Source: Granulosicoccaceae sp. 1_MG-2023 (GTDB lineage: Bacteria > Pseudomonadota > Gammaproteobacteria > Granulosicoccales > Granulosicoccaceae). Taken from it: a stretch of 64,000 nt of DNA. The DNA is taken from positions 1 to 64,000 of the forward strand of contig JAUOPI010000005.1 in NCBI GenBank assembly GCA_030546905.1, read 5' to 3'. The notes beneath the pieces are model-generated. The model had not been told where the DNA came from. It was given only the letters and a program-made list of their open reading frames with translations, and searched no databases. Made by a program: the position numbers and the translations under genes. Below are positions 31,945-40,996 of the stretch, one piece after another; the first letter of the stretch is position 1; the number at the start of each line of letters is the position of its first letter.

Positions 31945-34440
31945 TTACTTGTCCGCTTCGCTGGCAGCGGCTTTCTTCTTCGCGGTGGCTTTCTTTTTGG
32001 CCGCGGTTTTCTTGGCCGTCGCCTTTTTCTTGGCGGTGGCTTTTTTCTTGGCCGTGGTCTTTTTCGCCGCGGTTTTCTTGGCGCTGGTCTTCTTCGCTGC
32101 GGTTTTTTTCGCGGCGGCTTTCTTCTTGCCGCGGCCGCGTCGTTCCGGTGCTTCTTCGAGCAGTTTCTCGCAGGTCGCCTGATCGAGCTTTTCCGGTGTT
32201 TCCTTCATCTCTTTGGGAATTTTCGCGTTTTTGTTGCCGTCGGTGATATACGGCCCCCAGCGTCCTTTGAGAATCTGGATGTCGGTGCCTTCGAAGACTT
32301 TGATGACTTTTTCGCGGTCTTCTTTGACCTTGATCTGCACCAGTTCCAGGGCCCGTTCCGGCGTGACGGTGTAAGGGTCATCGGGCTCTTTGAGCGAGAC
32401 GTATTTGTCGCCGTAGCGCAGATAGGGGCCGAAGCGACCGATATTGGCGCTGATTTTTTTGCCGTCGAATTCCTCGCCGCAGCCGCTGACTTCGCCCAGC
32501 GCGCGGGGCAGTTTAAACAGCTCCATTACTTCGTCGAGTTTGACCGTAAAGAGGTTCTGGCCGGGGCGCAGACTGGCGAACCGGGGTTTTTCTTCGTCGT
32601 CTTTGGTCCCGATCTGGACGAAAGAGCCGTAGCGGCCGACCCGTACGGAAACCGGTTTACCGGTTTCCGGGTCGGTGCCCAGCAGGCGCTCAAAATAGGG
32701 CCGCGGAATGTCGTCGCCGACCTGTTCGACCTTGGCGATAAAGGGTTTCCAGAATTCGTCGAGCAGCGGAATCCATTCTTTTTCGCCGCGGCTGACCGTA
32801 TCCAGACCGTCTTCGAGGTTGGCGGTAAAGTCGTAATCCACGTATTGCGTGAAGAACTCCTTGAGCATCATGGTCACGATGCGGCCGGTGTCGGTCGGGT
32901 GAAAACGGCGCTGGTCCATTTCCACGTATTTGCGGTTTTGCAGGGTCGAGATAATTGAGGCGTAGGTCGACGGACGGCCGATGCCGTATTCTTCCAGCGC
33001 CTTGACCAGACTGGCCTCGGTAAAGCGCGGGGGCGGCTCGGTGAAATGCTGGCCGAGGACGATATCTTTGAGCGGGATTTTGTCGCCCTCGTTGATTTCC
33101 GGCAGCTTGCGCTCGTCATCCTTGCCGGCTTTTTTGTCGTCGGCGTCTTCCTGATAGACGGTCATAAAGCCCGGGTGACGAACTGTCGAACCGTTGGCGC
33201 GGAACATACCGGCTTCCCCGGCTGCCAGATCCACGGCCACCTGATCGAGTGTGGCATGAATCATCTGACAGGCCACGGCGCGTTTCCAGATCAGGCTGTA
33301 GAGCTTGAACTGGTCCGCGTCGAGGTATTTTTTCATCTCTTCCGGGGCGCGCATCACCGAGGAGGGACGGATCGCCTCGTGCGCTTCCTGGGCGTTTTTC
33401 GACTTATTGGTATAGATGTTCGGCGTTTCCGGCAGATTGTCCTTGCCGTAGCGCTGATAGATCAGGTCGCGGATTTCCGTCAGTGCGTCCTGTGACAGGG
33501 TCACGGAGTCGGTACGCATATAGGTAATCAGACCGACTGTGCCTTCGCCGATGTCGATCCCTTCGTAGAGCTGCTGGGCAATGCGCATGGTGCGCGAGGC
33601 GGAAAAGCCCAGTTTACGCACGGCTTCCTGCTGCAGCGTTGAGGTGGTGAAGGGCGCGGCAGGGTTGCGCTTGCGTTGTTTCTTCTCGACCTTAACCGCT
33701 TCCAGGGTGCCGTTGGCGGCAGCCAGCAGGGTGTCGCGGGCGTTATTGGCCAGGGTTTCGTTATTGATCGTGAACTGCTCGACCTTCTCGCCGTTGAGGC
33801 GGGTCAGGCGGCCGTTAAACGGCTGGGCGTCTTTTTCCACATCGGCCAGCACGGACCAGTATTCCTGCGGCACGAAGGCTTCGATCTGCTCTTCGCGCTC
33901 GACAATCAGGCGCAGCGCCGGGCTCTGCACGCGACCGGCGGACAGGCCGGGGAAGATTTTCTTCCACAGCAGCGGTGAGAGGTTAAAGCCGACCAGATAA
34001 TCCAGTGCGCGGCGTGCCTGCTGGGCGTTGACCAGGTCCATGGACAGCTCGCGCGGATGGGCGACCGCTTCTTCGAGCGCGCGTTTGGTAATCTCGTGGA
34101 AAACGACCCGTTGGACGGTTTTGCCTTCCAGCAAGCCATCGGCTTTAAGCAGCTCAAAGACGTGCCAGGATATGGCTTCTCCCTCGCGGTCAGGGTCGGT
34201 CGCGAGCATAAGGACGTCGGCTTTTTTCAGCGCTTTGACGATGGCCTGATAATGTTTTTCGCTGCGCTCGCCGAGTTCGTACTTCATCGCGAAGTGGTTA
34301 TCCGGGTCGACCGCGCCTTCTTTGGGGATCAGATCCCGGACGTGTCCGTAGGAGGCCAGCACCTCGTAATCCTTGCCGAGGTATTTCTGGATGGTTTTAC
34401 ATTTCGCGGGCGATTCCACGATGATCAGGTATTTACTCAT
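31945..34440 (-). CDS. topA: DNA topoisomerase I with histone H1-like Lys/Ala tail
   Basis: Relaxes negative supercoils. 831 aa. N-terminal Toprim domain (SKYLIIVESPAKCKTIQKYLG, DPDREGEAISWH), and active-site Tyr in GLITYMRTDSV. Instead of the Cys4 zinc ribbons of E. coli TopA, the C-terminal part carries topoisomerase C-terminal repeats (VRVGRYGSFVQIG, ANIGRFGPYLRYG, LKGRWGPYITDG). It ends in a Lys/Ala/Thr tail of about 60 residues built from AAKKT/ATAKKK units, resembling histone H1 tails and presumably DNA-binding. An antisense 379-aa frame is a by-product of this tail. Confidence 0.97.
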   Translation of the reverse strand: MSKYLIIVESPAKCKTIQKYLGKDYEVLASYGHVRDLIPKEGAVDPDNHFAMKYELGERSEKHYQAIVKALKKADVLMLATDPDREGEAISWHVFELLKADGLLEGKTVQRVVFHEITKRALEEAVAHPRELSMDLVNAQQARRALDYLVGFNLSPLLWKKIFPGLSAGRVQSPALRLIVEREEQIEAFVPQEYWSVLADVEKDAQPFNGRLTRLNGEKVEQFTINNETLANNARDTLLAAANGTLEAVKVEKKQRKRNPAAPFTTSTLQQEAVRKLGFSASRTMRIAQQLYEGIDIGEGTVGLITYMRTDSVTLSQDALTEIRDLIYQRYGKDNLPETPNIYTNKSKNAQEAHEAIRPSSVMRAPEEMKKYLDADQFKLYSLIWKRAVACQMIHATLDQVAVDLAAGEAGMFRANGSTVRHPGFMTVYQEDADDKKAGKDDERKLPEINEGDKIPLKDIVLGQHFTEPPPRFTEASLVKALEEYGIGRPSTYASIISTLQNRKYVEMDQRRFHPTDTGRIVTMMLKEFFTQYVDYDFTANLEDGLDTVSRGEKEWIPLLDEFWKPFIAKVEQVGDDIPRPYFERLLGTDPETGKPVSVRVGRYGSFVQIGTKDDEEKPRFASLRPGQNLFTVKLDEVMELFKLPRALGEVSGCGEEFDGKKISANIGRFGPYLRYGDKYVSLKEPDDPYTVTPERALELVQIKVKEDREKVIKVFEGTDIQILKGRWGPYITDGNKNAKIPKEMKETPEKLDQATCEKLLEEAPERRGRGKKKAAAKKTAAKKTSAKKTAAKKTTAKKKATAKKKATAKKTAAKKKATAKKKAAASEADK

Positions 34441-34765
34441 TCCGCGTCAGTGTGTTGTTTTGTGAGTGACCGGCACGTTTGGGCTGCGATGTGCCGGCGA
34501 AAAATCGCACGTATTGTTCATAAAAGGTCGCGTCAGGTCGACCGCTTTCTGACAGCTTGCGTGATGGCAATTCGGCGCAGGCCTTCGCAGGATGGCGCGC
34601 TATTGGCAGAAATTTGATTGAAATACAGTCGCTTAAGAGCGATGGACGGCTCTTTTGCAAACGCTGTAGTGCAGGAACTAGCACCGAACGTACCTGTTTG
34701 CGCCTGCAGACTCAACCTTCGTTTTGCTGCCCGCCGCCGCTCAGGTGGTCGTCGCGGCCTTCTCC
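34441..34765. other. Gap between topA and dprA, smg missing
   Basis: 325 bases with only short, unconvincing open frames. In many gammaproteobacteria smg (DUF494) lies between dprA and topA; no Smg-like sequence is visible. The region must hold the topA promoter (minus strand). Confidence 0.5.
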
Positions 34766-35884
34766 TCAGCCGCTGCCGGTGCGCATGTAACGGTTGGCGC
34801 CGGCCGATTCGGCATAGCCCTGCAGCTCCAGCGACAGCAGCATGGAGGCGACGGCGCCGGCGGGCAGACCGCTGCGTTCGACGAGCTGATCGATCGGGGT
34901 CGGTGAGTAGTCCAGACAGGCCAGCAGATGCCGGTACTCGGCGTCCAGCTCACCGGCCGGCGCCGGCGCCGTTTCTGCGTCCGGGCCGGGCTCAGGGATG
35001 GACAGCTCGCCGAGCCGTGACGCCAGTTCTTCGAGCACATCGGCGGCAGTCTCGACCAGCTTGGCCCCTTCGCGTATCAGGCGGTGACAACCGCGTGACA
35101 GCGGATTGTGGATGGAGCCGGGGATGGCCAGCACTTCGCGGCCGAGTTCGCCGGCCAGACGTGCGGTGATCAGCGAACCGCTGCGCGTGGCCGCTTCGAC
35201 CACCAGGGTGCCGAGGCTCAGGGCACTGATCAGGCGGTTACGGCGTGGAAAGCGCGACTGATGCACACCGACGCCGGGCGGGAATTCGGTGACCATGGCA
35301 CCGCCGGCGGCGACGATCTGATGAACCAGATCGCGGTGCGCGGCGGGATAGACGCGGTCCGGTCCGGTCGCTGTCACAGCCACCGTCAGCGCGCCGGCAT
35401 CGAGTGCGCCGCGGTGTGATTCGCCGTCGATACCCAAGGCCAGGCCGCTGGTGATGGTCAGACCGGCACCGCCGAGGGCGGCGGCAAACTCACGCGCGGT
35501 GCGTGCCGCCGCCGGTGTCGGGGTACGGCTGCCGACCATGGCCAGCTGAGGCGTGTGCAGGACGTCGCAATCGCCGGTGACAAACAGCATCACAGGCGGA
35601 TCGCTCAGGTCGCGCAGGGCTACGGGGTAGTGGGCGGCGGTCAGCGCCAGCAGGTGGTTGTCGGGGTCGGCAGCCCACTTCAGGGCGGCCTCCAGCCGGG
35701 CCGGATCGGGGCCGCGCCTGACGGCTTCGGCCTGAGCTTCATTAAGGCCGGCGTCGCGCAGGGCGGCGGTGCCCGCGCTGAGGATATCAGCCGGGTCGGA
35801 AAAGGTGCCAAGCAGCAACTGAGCCGCGGCCGGTCCTATGCCGGGCGTCAGGGCAAGGCGCAGGCAGATCTGTGTCGGGTCCAT
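34766..35884 (-). CDS. dprA: DNA processing protein DprA
   Basis: Loads RecA on incoming single-stranded DNA during natural transformation. 372 aa from the ATG at 35884 (MDPTQICLRLALTPGIGP, a SAM/HhH-like N-terminal domain). Rossmann core motifs: VGSRTPTPAAARTAREFA, TSGLALGIDGESHRGAL, FPRRNRLISALS and SRGCHRLIREGAKLV. A winged-helix C-terminal domain covers about 300-372. Other competence genes are not in the window. Confidence 0.95.
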   Translation of the reverse strand: MDPTQICLRLALTPGIGPAAAQLLLGTFSDPADILSAGTAALRDAGLNEAQAEAVRRGPDPARLEAALKWAADPDNHLLALTAAHYPVALRDLSDPPVMLFVTGDCDVLHTPQLAMVGSRTPTPAAARTAREFAAALGGAGLTITSGLALGIDGESHRGALDAGALTVAVTATGPDRVYPAAHRDLVHQIVAAGGAMVTEFPPGVGVHQSRFPRRNRLISALSLGTLVVEAATRSGSLITARLAGELGREVLAIPGSIHNPLSRGCHRLIREGAKLVETAADVLEELASRLGELSIPEPGPDAETAPAPAGELDAEYRHLLACLDYSPTPIDQLVERSGLPAGAVASMLLSLELQGYAESAGANRYMRTGSG

Positions 35885-36029
35885 GGCGGGGATTCTGTCA
35901 GGCCTGGGGCCTAAACGTAAAGCAGGGCCCGGATTCTGTCTAGTTCGCGGCGGTGATTTGACGGTCAATAAAAAAGGGTCTGCGCCGGATGGCGACAGAC
36001 CCTCGGGTGTTTTGCCGGTGGCGGCCGGA

Positions 36030-37280
36030 TCAGATGCCGGCGACCACGTCGTTTTTGTGAATCGGGCGGGTCGATTCCATAATGAGACCGTAGCTGACCT
36101 TGTCGAAGGTGCGGAACACCATCAGCACGCCGATGCGCGTGTTGGGGATGTTAACGTAGTCATGCGACTTGCCGCTGAAACGGTCTTTGATGCGGCCGCC
36201 ACGGTGTTCAATGGCCATCACGTCGCCGACCCGCACGCCTTCACGGTCGCCCAGGTTGAGCACGACGACCTGATTGCGGCCACTTTGGCTGATGGCGTTG
36301 AACAGCGAAATGATTTTGCCTTCGCCTTCAATCTGCGGCACGCGCGGCATGTAGTTATGCACCACGTAATTCTGGTTCTGCGGCAACAGGCGGTCGCCGG
36401 CCAGGGTTTCCATCTTGGCGGAGCTGATCATCACCGTGGCCGGATCGCCGTGTTCCAGCAGGGTGGCGTCAGCTACATGCGTGATTTCGTAGCCCAGCAG
36501 TTCACCGGTGTCCGGGTCCTGCAGCTTTTTGCTTTGACGGAAGATGCCGTAGTCTGAGTGATCGTCGCTAAGGTCGCCGCGGACGTAGATCTGCTGCCCG
36601 CTGGCACTGGCCAGACGGCCTTCGAAATCACCGATGACGTAAGGGGCGTCGGTCAGATCCTCGATATCGACCACACGCGGGTAAACCAGAAACTGCTGGA
36701 TCGCATCGCCCGGGATCATCGGGATGGCGCCGGACAGCGAGGATTCGCGGATCTGCGGTGACAGACGCACCACGCCGTTTTCATGCGGCGGCATCGCGTT
36801 TGCATCGCCCGGTCCGGAGATCACGGTGCCATCGCGGGACACCACCAGTACCGGTTTGCCGTCCACATAGCGCAGGGAGACCTCGTCACCGGGGTAGATC
36901 AGATGCGGGTTTTCGATCTGCGGGTTAATATCCCAGATCTCCGGCCACAGCCAGGGTTTGTGCAGGAATTTGCCGGAGATGTCCCAGAGGGTATCGCCTT
37001 TGACCACGGTGTAGGTCTGCGGGCGGTCGTTACGCACGGCGCGGCTGACTTCAGCACGGCGGTCGGGCGCGGTCTGGCGTTGATAGCCGGCCGCATCCGG
37101 GTCGATAACGCGCACGCGGCGTTCGGTTTCAATGGTCTCACTGTAATAGCCGCTGGTGGCCACCGGTTCGGCAGTGTCCTGTTCCGCGGACGAGTTCCAC
37201 AACTGACAGCCGCTGAGCATCATGGCCAGAGAAAGGCCGGTGAGCAGTGGGGCGGCGCCGTGGTGATGCAGTTTCTTCAA
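36030..37280 (-). CDS. LysM domain lipoprotein
   Basis: 416 aa from a TTG start preceded by GGAG 7 bases upstream; no in-frame ATG gives a proper signal. The N-terminus KKLHHHGAAPLLTGLSLAMMLSGC is a lipoprotein signal with lipobox LSGC. A LysM domain (about 87-140: TYTVVKGDTLWDISGKFL...IYPGDEVSL) binds peptidoglycan. The remaining about 270 residues are the conserved C-terminal region of the LysM proteins found next to dprA in gammaproteobacteria. Role in the cell wall is inferred. Divergent from def. Confidence 0.9.
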   Translation of the reverse strand: MKKLHHHGAAPLLTGLSLAMMLSGCQLWNSSAEQDTAEPVATSGYYSETIETERRVRVIDPDAAGYQRQTAPDRRAEVSRAVRNDRPQTYTVVKGDTLWDISGKFLHKPWLWPEIWDINPQIENPHLIYPGDEVSLRYVDGKPVLVVSRDGTVISGPGDANAMPPHENGVVRLSPQIRESSLSGAIPMIPGDAIQQFLVYPRVVDIEDLTDAPYVIGDFEGRLASASGQQIYVRGDLSDDHSDYGIFRQSKKLQDPDTGELLGYEITHVADATLLEHGDPATVMISSAKMETLAGDRLLPQNQNYVVHNYMPRVPQIEGEGKIISLFNAISQSGRNQVVVLNLGDREGVRVGDVMAIEHRGGRIKDRFSGKSHDYVNIPNTRIGVLMVFRTFDKVSYGLIMESTRPIHKNDVVAGI

Positions 37281-37446
37281 GGTTCTTCTCCGTCTATCGA
37301 TACGGCCGTGGGTCAGCACTCCGGAATTGAGCGCGACTGTTTGCGGGTGTTCAGCAGAATTTGTGCCATTGTTGTGAACAAATGCACGTAAATGCGGTCG
37401 TACAGGGCAGGCCGGTGACAGCAGCGGATGGCGCGCAGTGCTTAGC

Positions 37447-37476
37447 TTGGTTCCGGCCCATAGCGATGCCTGATAC
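37447..37476 (+). promoter_or_regulatory. Possible def promoter
   Basis: TTGGTT (37447-37452), 18-base spacer, TGATAC (37471-37476), 37 bases before the def ATG. The hexamers are imperfect, so this is a weak call. Confidence 0.35.
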
Positions 37477-37513
37477 ACTTTGCTGATTCGCTGAGAGTAA
37501 ATGGAAAAGAATT

Positions 37514-38017
37514 ATGGCAATCCGAGACATTCTGGTCTTTCCGCACCCGAATCTGCGTAAGAAAGCCGCGCCTGTCGAGACCTTCGACGAGGCGCTGCGC
37601 ACCCTGGTGGCGGATATGTTCGAGACCATGTATGACGCGCCCGGTATAGGTCTGGCGGCAACCCAGATTGACGTTCACCAGCGTGTGATCGTGATTGATG
37701 TGTCCGAAGACAAGAGCGAGCCGATGGTCTTTATCAACCCGGAGCTGCTTGAACAGGACGGCATGAACACTCACGAAGAAGGCTGTCTGTCGGTGCCCGG
37801 ATTTTACGAAACCGTCGAGCGGCCGGAGAAAATCCGCGTCAAAGCGTTCGACGAGCACGGTAAGGAATTTGAGCTGGAGACCGACGGTCTGCTCGCCACC
37901 TGTGTGCAGCACGAAATCGATCACCTCAACGGCAAGGTGTTTGTCGATTACGTGTCAGCACTCAAACGCGACCGGATTCGCAAGAAACTCGAAAAACAAC
38001 AGCGCAAAGCCGGATAA
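37514..38017 (+). CDS. def: Peptide deformylase
   Basis: Removes the N-formyl group from new proteins. 167 aa. Metal and catalytic motifs are intact: [24 protein letters not shown], and [12 protein letters not shown]. Followed after 78 bases by fmt, and then rsmB, the classical def-fmt-rsmB order. Confidence 0.98.
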   Translation: MAIRDILVFPHPNLRKKAAPVETFDEALRTLVADMFETMYDAPGIGLAATQIDVHQRVIVIDVSEDKSEPMVFINPELLEQDGMNTHEEGCLSVPGFYETVERPEKIRVKAFDEHGKEFELETDGLLATCVQHEIDHLNGKVFVDYVSALKRDRIRKKLEKQQRKAG

Positions 38018-38095
38018 GGCGAGCGCTGACGGACAGACGGCTGTCGCGTCACCGTGTCGGTGGCGCGTGGTTCTAACTTCGCAGGAATACCCCCT

Positions 38096-39037
38096 TTGAA
38101 TTGTCAGCAATTGCGCGTGGTCTACGCGGGCACGCCGGATTTCGCCGTTCCGGCGCTTGCCGCACTGCACGACTCGGCTCATGAGCTTATCGGTGTTTAC
38201 ACCCAGCCCGACCGGCCGGCCGGGCGCGGGCGCAAGGTGGCCATGAGTGCCGTCAAAACCTTTGCGCTGGAGGCCGGTTTGCCGGTTTTTCAGCCGCTGA
38301 GCCTGAAAGACGAAGCCGCGCAGGCCGAACTGGCCGCCTTGGCGCCGGACATTATGGTGGTGGCCGCTTACGGGCTGATTCTGCCGGAGTCGGTGTTGCG
38401 GATTCCGGCGCTCGGCTGCATCAATATTCACGCCTCCCTGTTGCCGCGCTGGCGCGGTGCAGCGCCGATTCAGCGGGCCATCGAAGCCGGCGACAAGGAA
38501 ACCGGGGTGACGATTATGCAGATGGCCAAAGGGTTGGATACCGGCGATATGTTGCTGAAAAAACACCTGCCCATCGGTCCTGACAGCATTGCGGCCGGTG
38601 TGCACGATGCGCTCGCAGAGCTGGGCGCGCAGGGCGTGCTTGAGGTATTGCCCGGCTTGTGTGAGGGCACCCTGAAAGGCGAAGTTCAGGATGACAGTCA
38701 GGCCAATTACGCGGCCAAGATCAGCAAGGAAGAAGCGCGTATCGACTGGCAGCGTCCGGCGGCGGAGATTCAGCGCAAGATCGCCGCCTTCAATCCGTTT
38801 CCGGTGGCGTTTACCGAACTCGACGGCAAAGCGCTGCGTCTCTGGCGTGCGCGTCTGGTAAGCGAGGCGGTCAGCGGTGCGCCGGGCACGGTCACCGTCA
38901 GCCCCGGCAAAGACATACTGGTGGCCACCGGTGACGGGACGCTGGCGCTGGAACTGCTGCAGTTGCCGGGCAAGAAAGCCCTTGATGCGGCGACATTTCT
39001 TAACGGCCGCGATATTGCCGGCCGGCAGCTGGGCTGA
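38096..39037 (+). CDS. fmt: Methionyl-tRNA formyltransferase
   Basis: Formylates initiator Met-tRNA. 313 aa from a TTG start preceded by AGGAA at 8 bases; an in-frame GTG at 38054 would add 14 non-family residues with no ribosome site. N-terminal LRVVYAGTPDFAVPALAAL, formyl-THF site QPDRPAGRGRK, catalytic NIHASLLPRWRGAAPIQRAI, and the C-terminal OB-like domain. In operon with def and rsmB. Confidence 0.96.
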   Translation: MNCQQLRVVYAGTPDFAVPALAALHDSAHELIGVYTQPDRPAGRGRKVAMSAVKTFALEAGLPVFQPLSLKDEAAQAELAALAPDIMVVAAYGLILPESVLRIPALGCINIHASLLPRWRGAAPIQRAIEAGDKETGVTIMQMAKGLDTGDMLLKKHLPIGPDSIAAGVHDALAELGAQGVLEVLPGLCEGTLKGEVQDDSQANYAAKISKEEARIDWQRPAAEIQRKIAAFNPFPVAFTELDGKALRLWRARLVSEAVSGAPGTVTVSPGKDILVATGDGTLALELLQLPGKKALDAATFLNGRDIAGRQLG

Positions 39038-39073
39038 GCCGGTGTACCGTTTCAGCGCCGGCGCAGCAGTTCG

Positions 39074-40390
39074 ATGAATTCCCCCGCGCGACCGAAGCCG
39101 GTCCGTGAAGCGGCACTGGATGTGTTGCTGGACGTCATGACAAAAGGCTTGTCGTTGAGCCGCGTACTGCCCGCCGCACAACAGACCGTCGCCGAGCGTG
39201 ACCGCGCGCTTTTACAGGAGCTTTGCTTCGGCGTACTGCGTTGGTATGAACGCCTCTCGCGGGTGACCGACAGCCTGATGGACAAGCCGCTTAAACAGCG
39301 CGACGGGGATATCCGCCTGCTGATCGTGCTGGGTCTGTATCAGCTTGAATTTACCGGCATTGCCGCTCATGCGGTCTTGCAGGAAACCGTGGCGGTGACA
39401 AAAAAACGCCGCAAAGACTGGGCCCGCGGGCTGGTCAATGCAGTGCTGCGGCGCTATCAGCGCGAAGCTGCGGAGAGCGAAAAAGTCTGGTCTGACGGCT
39501 GGCGCGCGCAATACAGCCTGCCGGACTGGCTGCTCAGTCAGTTCAAGGCTGACTGGCCCGGCCAGTGGCAGGCCATAGCGACGGCGGCTAACGCGCGCCC
39601 GCCCATGACGCTGCGGGTTAACCGCGCGCAGTGCAGTCGCGACGACTACCTGGCACAGCTGCAGGAGGCCGGACTGGCCGCTGAGGCACATCCGCTGGTG
39701 CCCGGCGCGGTGGTGCTGGCGCATCCGGCGCCGGTCGGCAGTCTGCCCGGTTTTGCGCAGGGATTGTGCAGTGTGCAGGACGCCGGAGCGCAGCTGGCCG
39801 CACAGATTCTGGCCCCGCGTGACGGTGACCGTGTGCTCGATGCCTGCGCCGCGCCGGGCGGTAAAAGCTGTCATTTGCTGGAGATCGCACCGCAGGCGCA
39901 ACTGCTGGCGCTCGATAATGACGAAAGCCGCTGTCAGCGGATTCACGAAAACCTCGACCGTATCGGCCTGCAGGCGCAGGTGCGCTGTGCCGATGCCGCG
40001 CAGCCTGAGCAGTGGTGGGACGGGCAGCTGTTTGACCGGATTCTGCTGGATGTGCCGTGTTCGGCGCTGGGCGTGATCCGCCGCCATCCGGATATCCGGC
40101 ACTTGCGCAAAGCCGCCGACCTGCCGGCGCTGGCGGTCTTGCAGCAGCAGATTCTGCAGGCCGCCTGGCGGACTCTGAAACCCGGCGGACGTTTGTTGTA
40201 CGCCACCTGCTCGGTGACGCGTCAGGAAAACAGCGCGCAGGTGGGGCAATTTCTTCAGTCGCACGCCGATGCGCGACGTATTACCATAGAGGCCGACTGG
40301 GGCGTGGCAGACGGCGCCGGCCGCCAGATTCTGCCGGGGCAGGCTGGCATGGACGGTTTTTTCTATGCCCTGCTCGAAAAGGCGACCTGA
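39074..40390 (+). CDS. rsmB: 16S rRNA m5C967 methyltransferase RsmB
   Basis: SAM-dependent methylation of C967 in 16S rRNA. 438 aa. NusB-like N-terminal domain (about 5-140, RDRALLQELCFGVLRWYERL), then the methyltransferase with DACAAPGGKSCHLLE, catalytic cysteines in DVPCSALGVIRRHPDI and YATCSVTRQEN. Follows fmt by 36 bases. Confidence 0.97.
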   Translation: MNSPARPKPVREAALDVLLDVMTKGLSLSRVLPAAQQTVAERDRALLQELCFGVLRWYERLSRVTDSLMDKPLKQRDGDIRLLIVLGLYQLEFTGIAAHAVLQETVAVTKKRRKDWARGLVNAVLRRYQREAAESEKVWSDGWRAQYSLPDWLLSQFKADWPGQWQAIATAANARPPMTLRVNRAQCSRDDYLAQLQEAGLAAEAHPLVPGAVVLAHPAPVGSLPGFAQGLCSVQDAGAQLAAQILAPRDGDRVLDACAAPGGKSCHLLEIAPQAQLLALDNDESRCQRIHENLDRIGLQAQVRCADAAQPEQWWDGQLFDRILLDVPCSALGVIRRHPDIRHLRKAADLPALAVLQQQILQAAWRTLKPGGRLLYATCSVTRQENSAQVGQFLQSHADARRITIEADWGVADGAGRQILPGQAGMDGFFYALLEKAT

Positions 40391-40402
40391 GACCCATACC
40401 GC

Positions 40403-40996
40403 GTGACACCTCACAGACTCCCAACATCGACGCAAACCGGGCGCCGCCCGGTCCGCTACAGGCTGGTGCTGTGTCTGGCCTTGTGCTTACCGTTGTTGGC
40501 CATGGCGGCCGAGCGGGTCTGGTTCGAAAACGTTCGCGTGTACCGCCCGGGCGATTATTACCTGCTCGATCTGGATTCTCATCTGCGCTTGCGGGCGCGC
40601 CCCACCGAAGCTCTGGCCAACGGTGTATCGCTGTATTTCGACCTGACCATTGAGGTTAAACGACAGCGCAATCTCTGGCCGGACGAGACGGTCCGGACCA
40701 TCACCAAGCGCTATCGCCTGTTTTACTTTGAGCTGACCCGGCATTTTCGCGTGACCGAAACCCGCAGCGGCCACTCCAGTAATTTCGACTCGCTGGACAA
40801 GGCGCTGGACTATCTGGGCAATCTGCGCGCCGAGCCTTTGGTGGCGGCCCGTGATGTGGACATGCCGCAGCGCTACCGGGTGGAAATCCAACTGGCCATA
40901 GACCCGTCGGAACTGCCCGCACCCCTGCAGATTCAGGCGTATACGACGCGGCGCTATCTGATGAAAAGTGACGTGCTTGTATGGCCGCTGGACTGA
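40403..40996 (+). CDS. DUF4390 periplasmic protein
   Basis: 197 aa from a GTG start. N-terminal signal peptide (RLVLCLALCLPLLAMAA). The mature part matches DUF4390: YLLDLDSHLRLRARPTEAL, ANGVSLYFDLTIEV, KRYRLFYFELTRHFRV and a C-terminal YTTRRYLMKSDVLVWPL. Its end overlaps the start of the histidine kinase by 16 bases, so the two are tightly coupled. In other gammaproteobacteria this family is also found just upstream of an NtrY-like kinase, which suggests a shared role; the function is unknown. Confidence 0.85.
   Translation: MTPHRLPTSTQTGRRPVRYRLVLCLALCLPLLAMAAERVWFENVRVYRPGDYYLLDLDSHLRLRARPTEALANGVSLYFDLTIEVKRQRNLWPDETVRTITKRYRLFYFELTRHFRVTETRSGHSSNFDSLDKALDYLGNLRAEPLVAARDVDMPQRYRVEIQLAIDPSELPAPLQIQAYTTRRYLMKSDVLVWPLD

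Noticed and set aside
31819-32958. 379-aa Phe/Gly-rich plus-strand frame opposite topA
   Set aside because: The unusual composition is the complement of the topA Lys/Ala tail; no start signal.
34618-35169. 183-aa Arg-rich plus-strand frame opposite dprA
   Set aside because: Arg/Ala-rich composition typical of a GC-rich shadow frame; dprA is clear on the minus strand.
39212-40435. 407-aa open frame antisense to rsmB
   Set aside because: Shadow frame; rsmB motifs on the plus strand are unambiguous.
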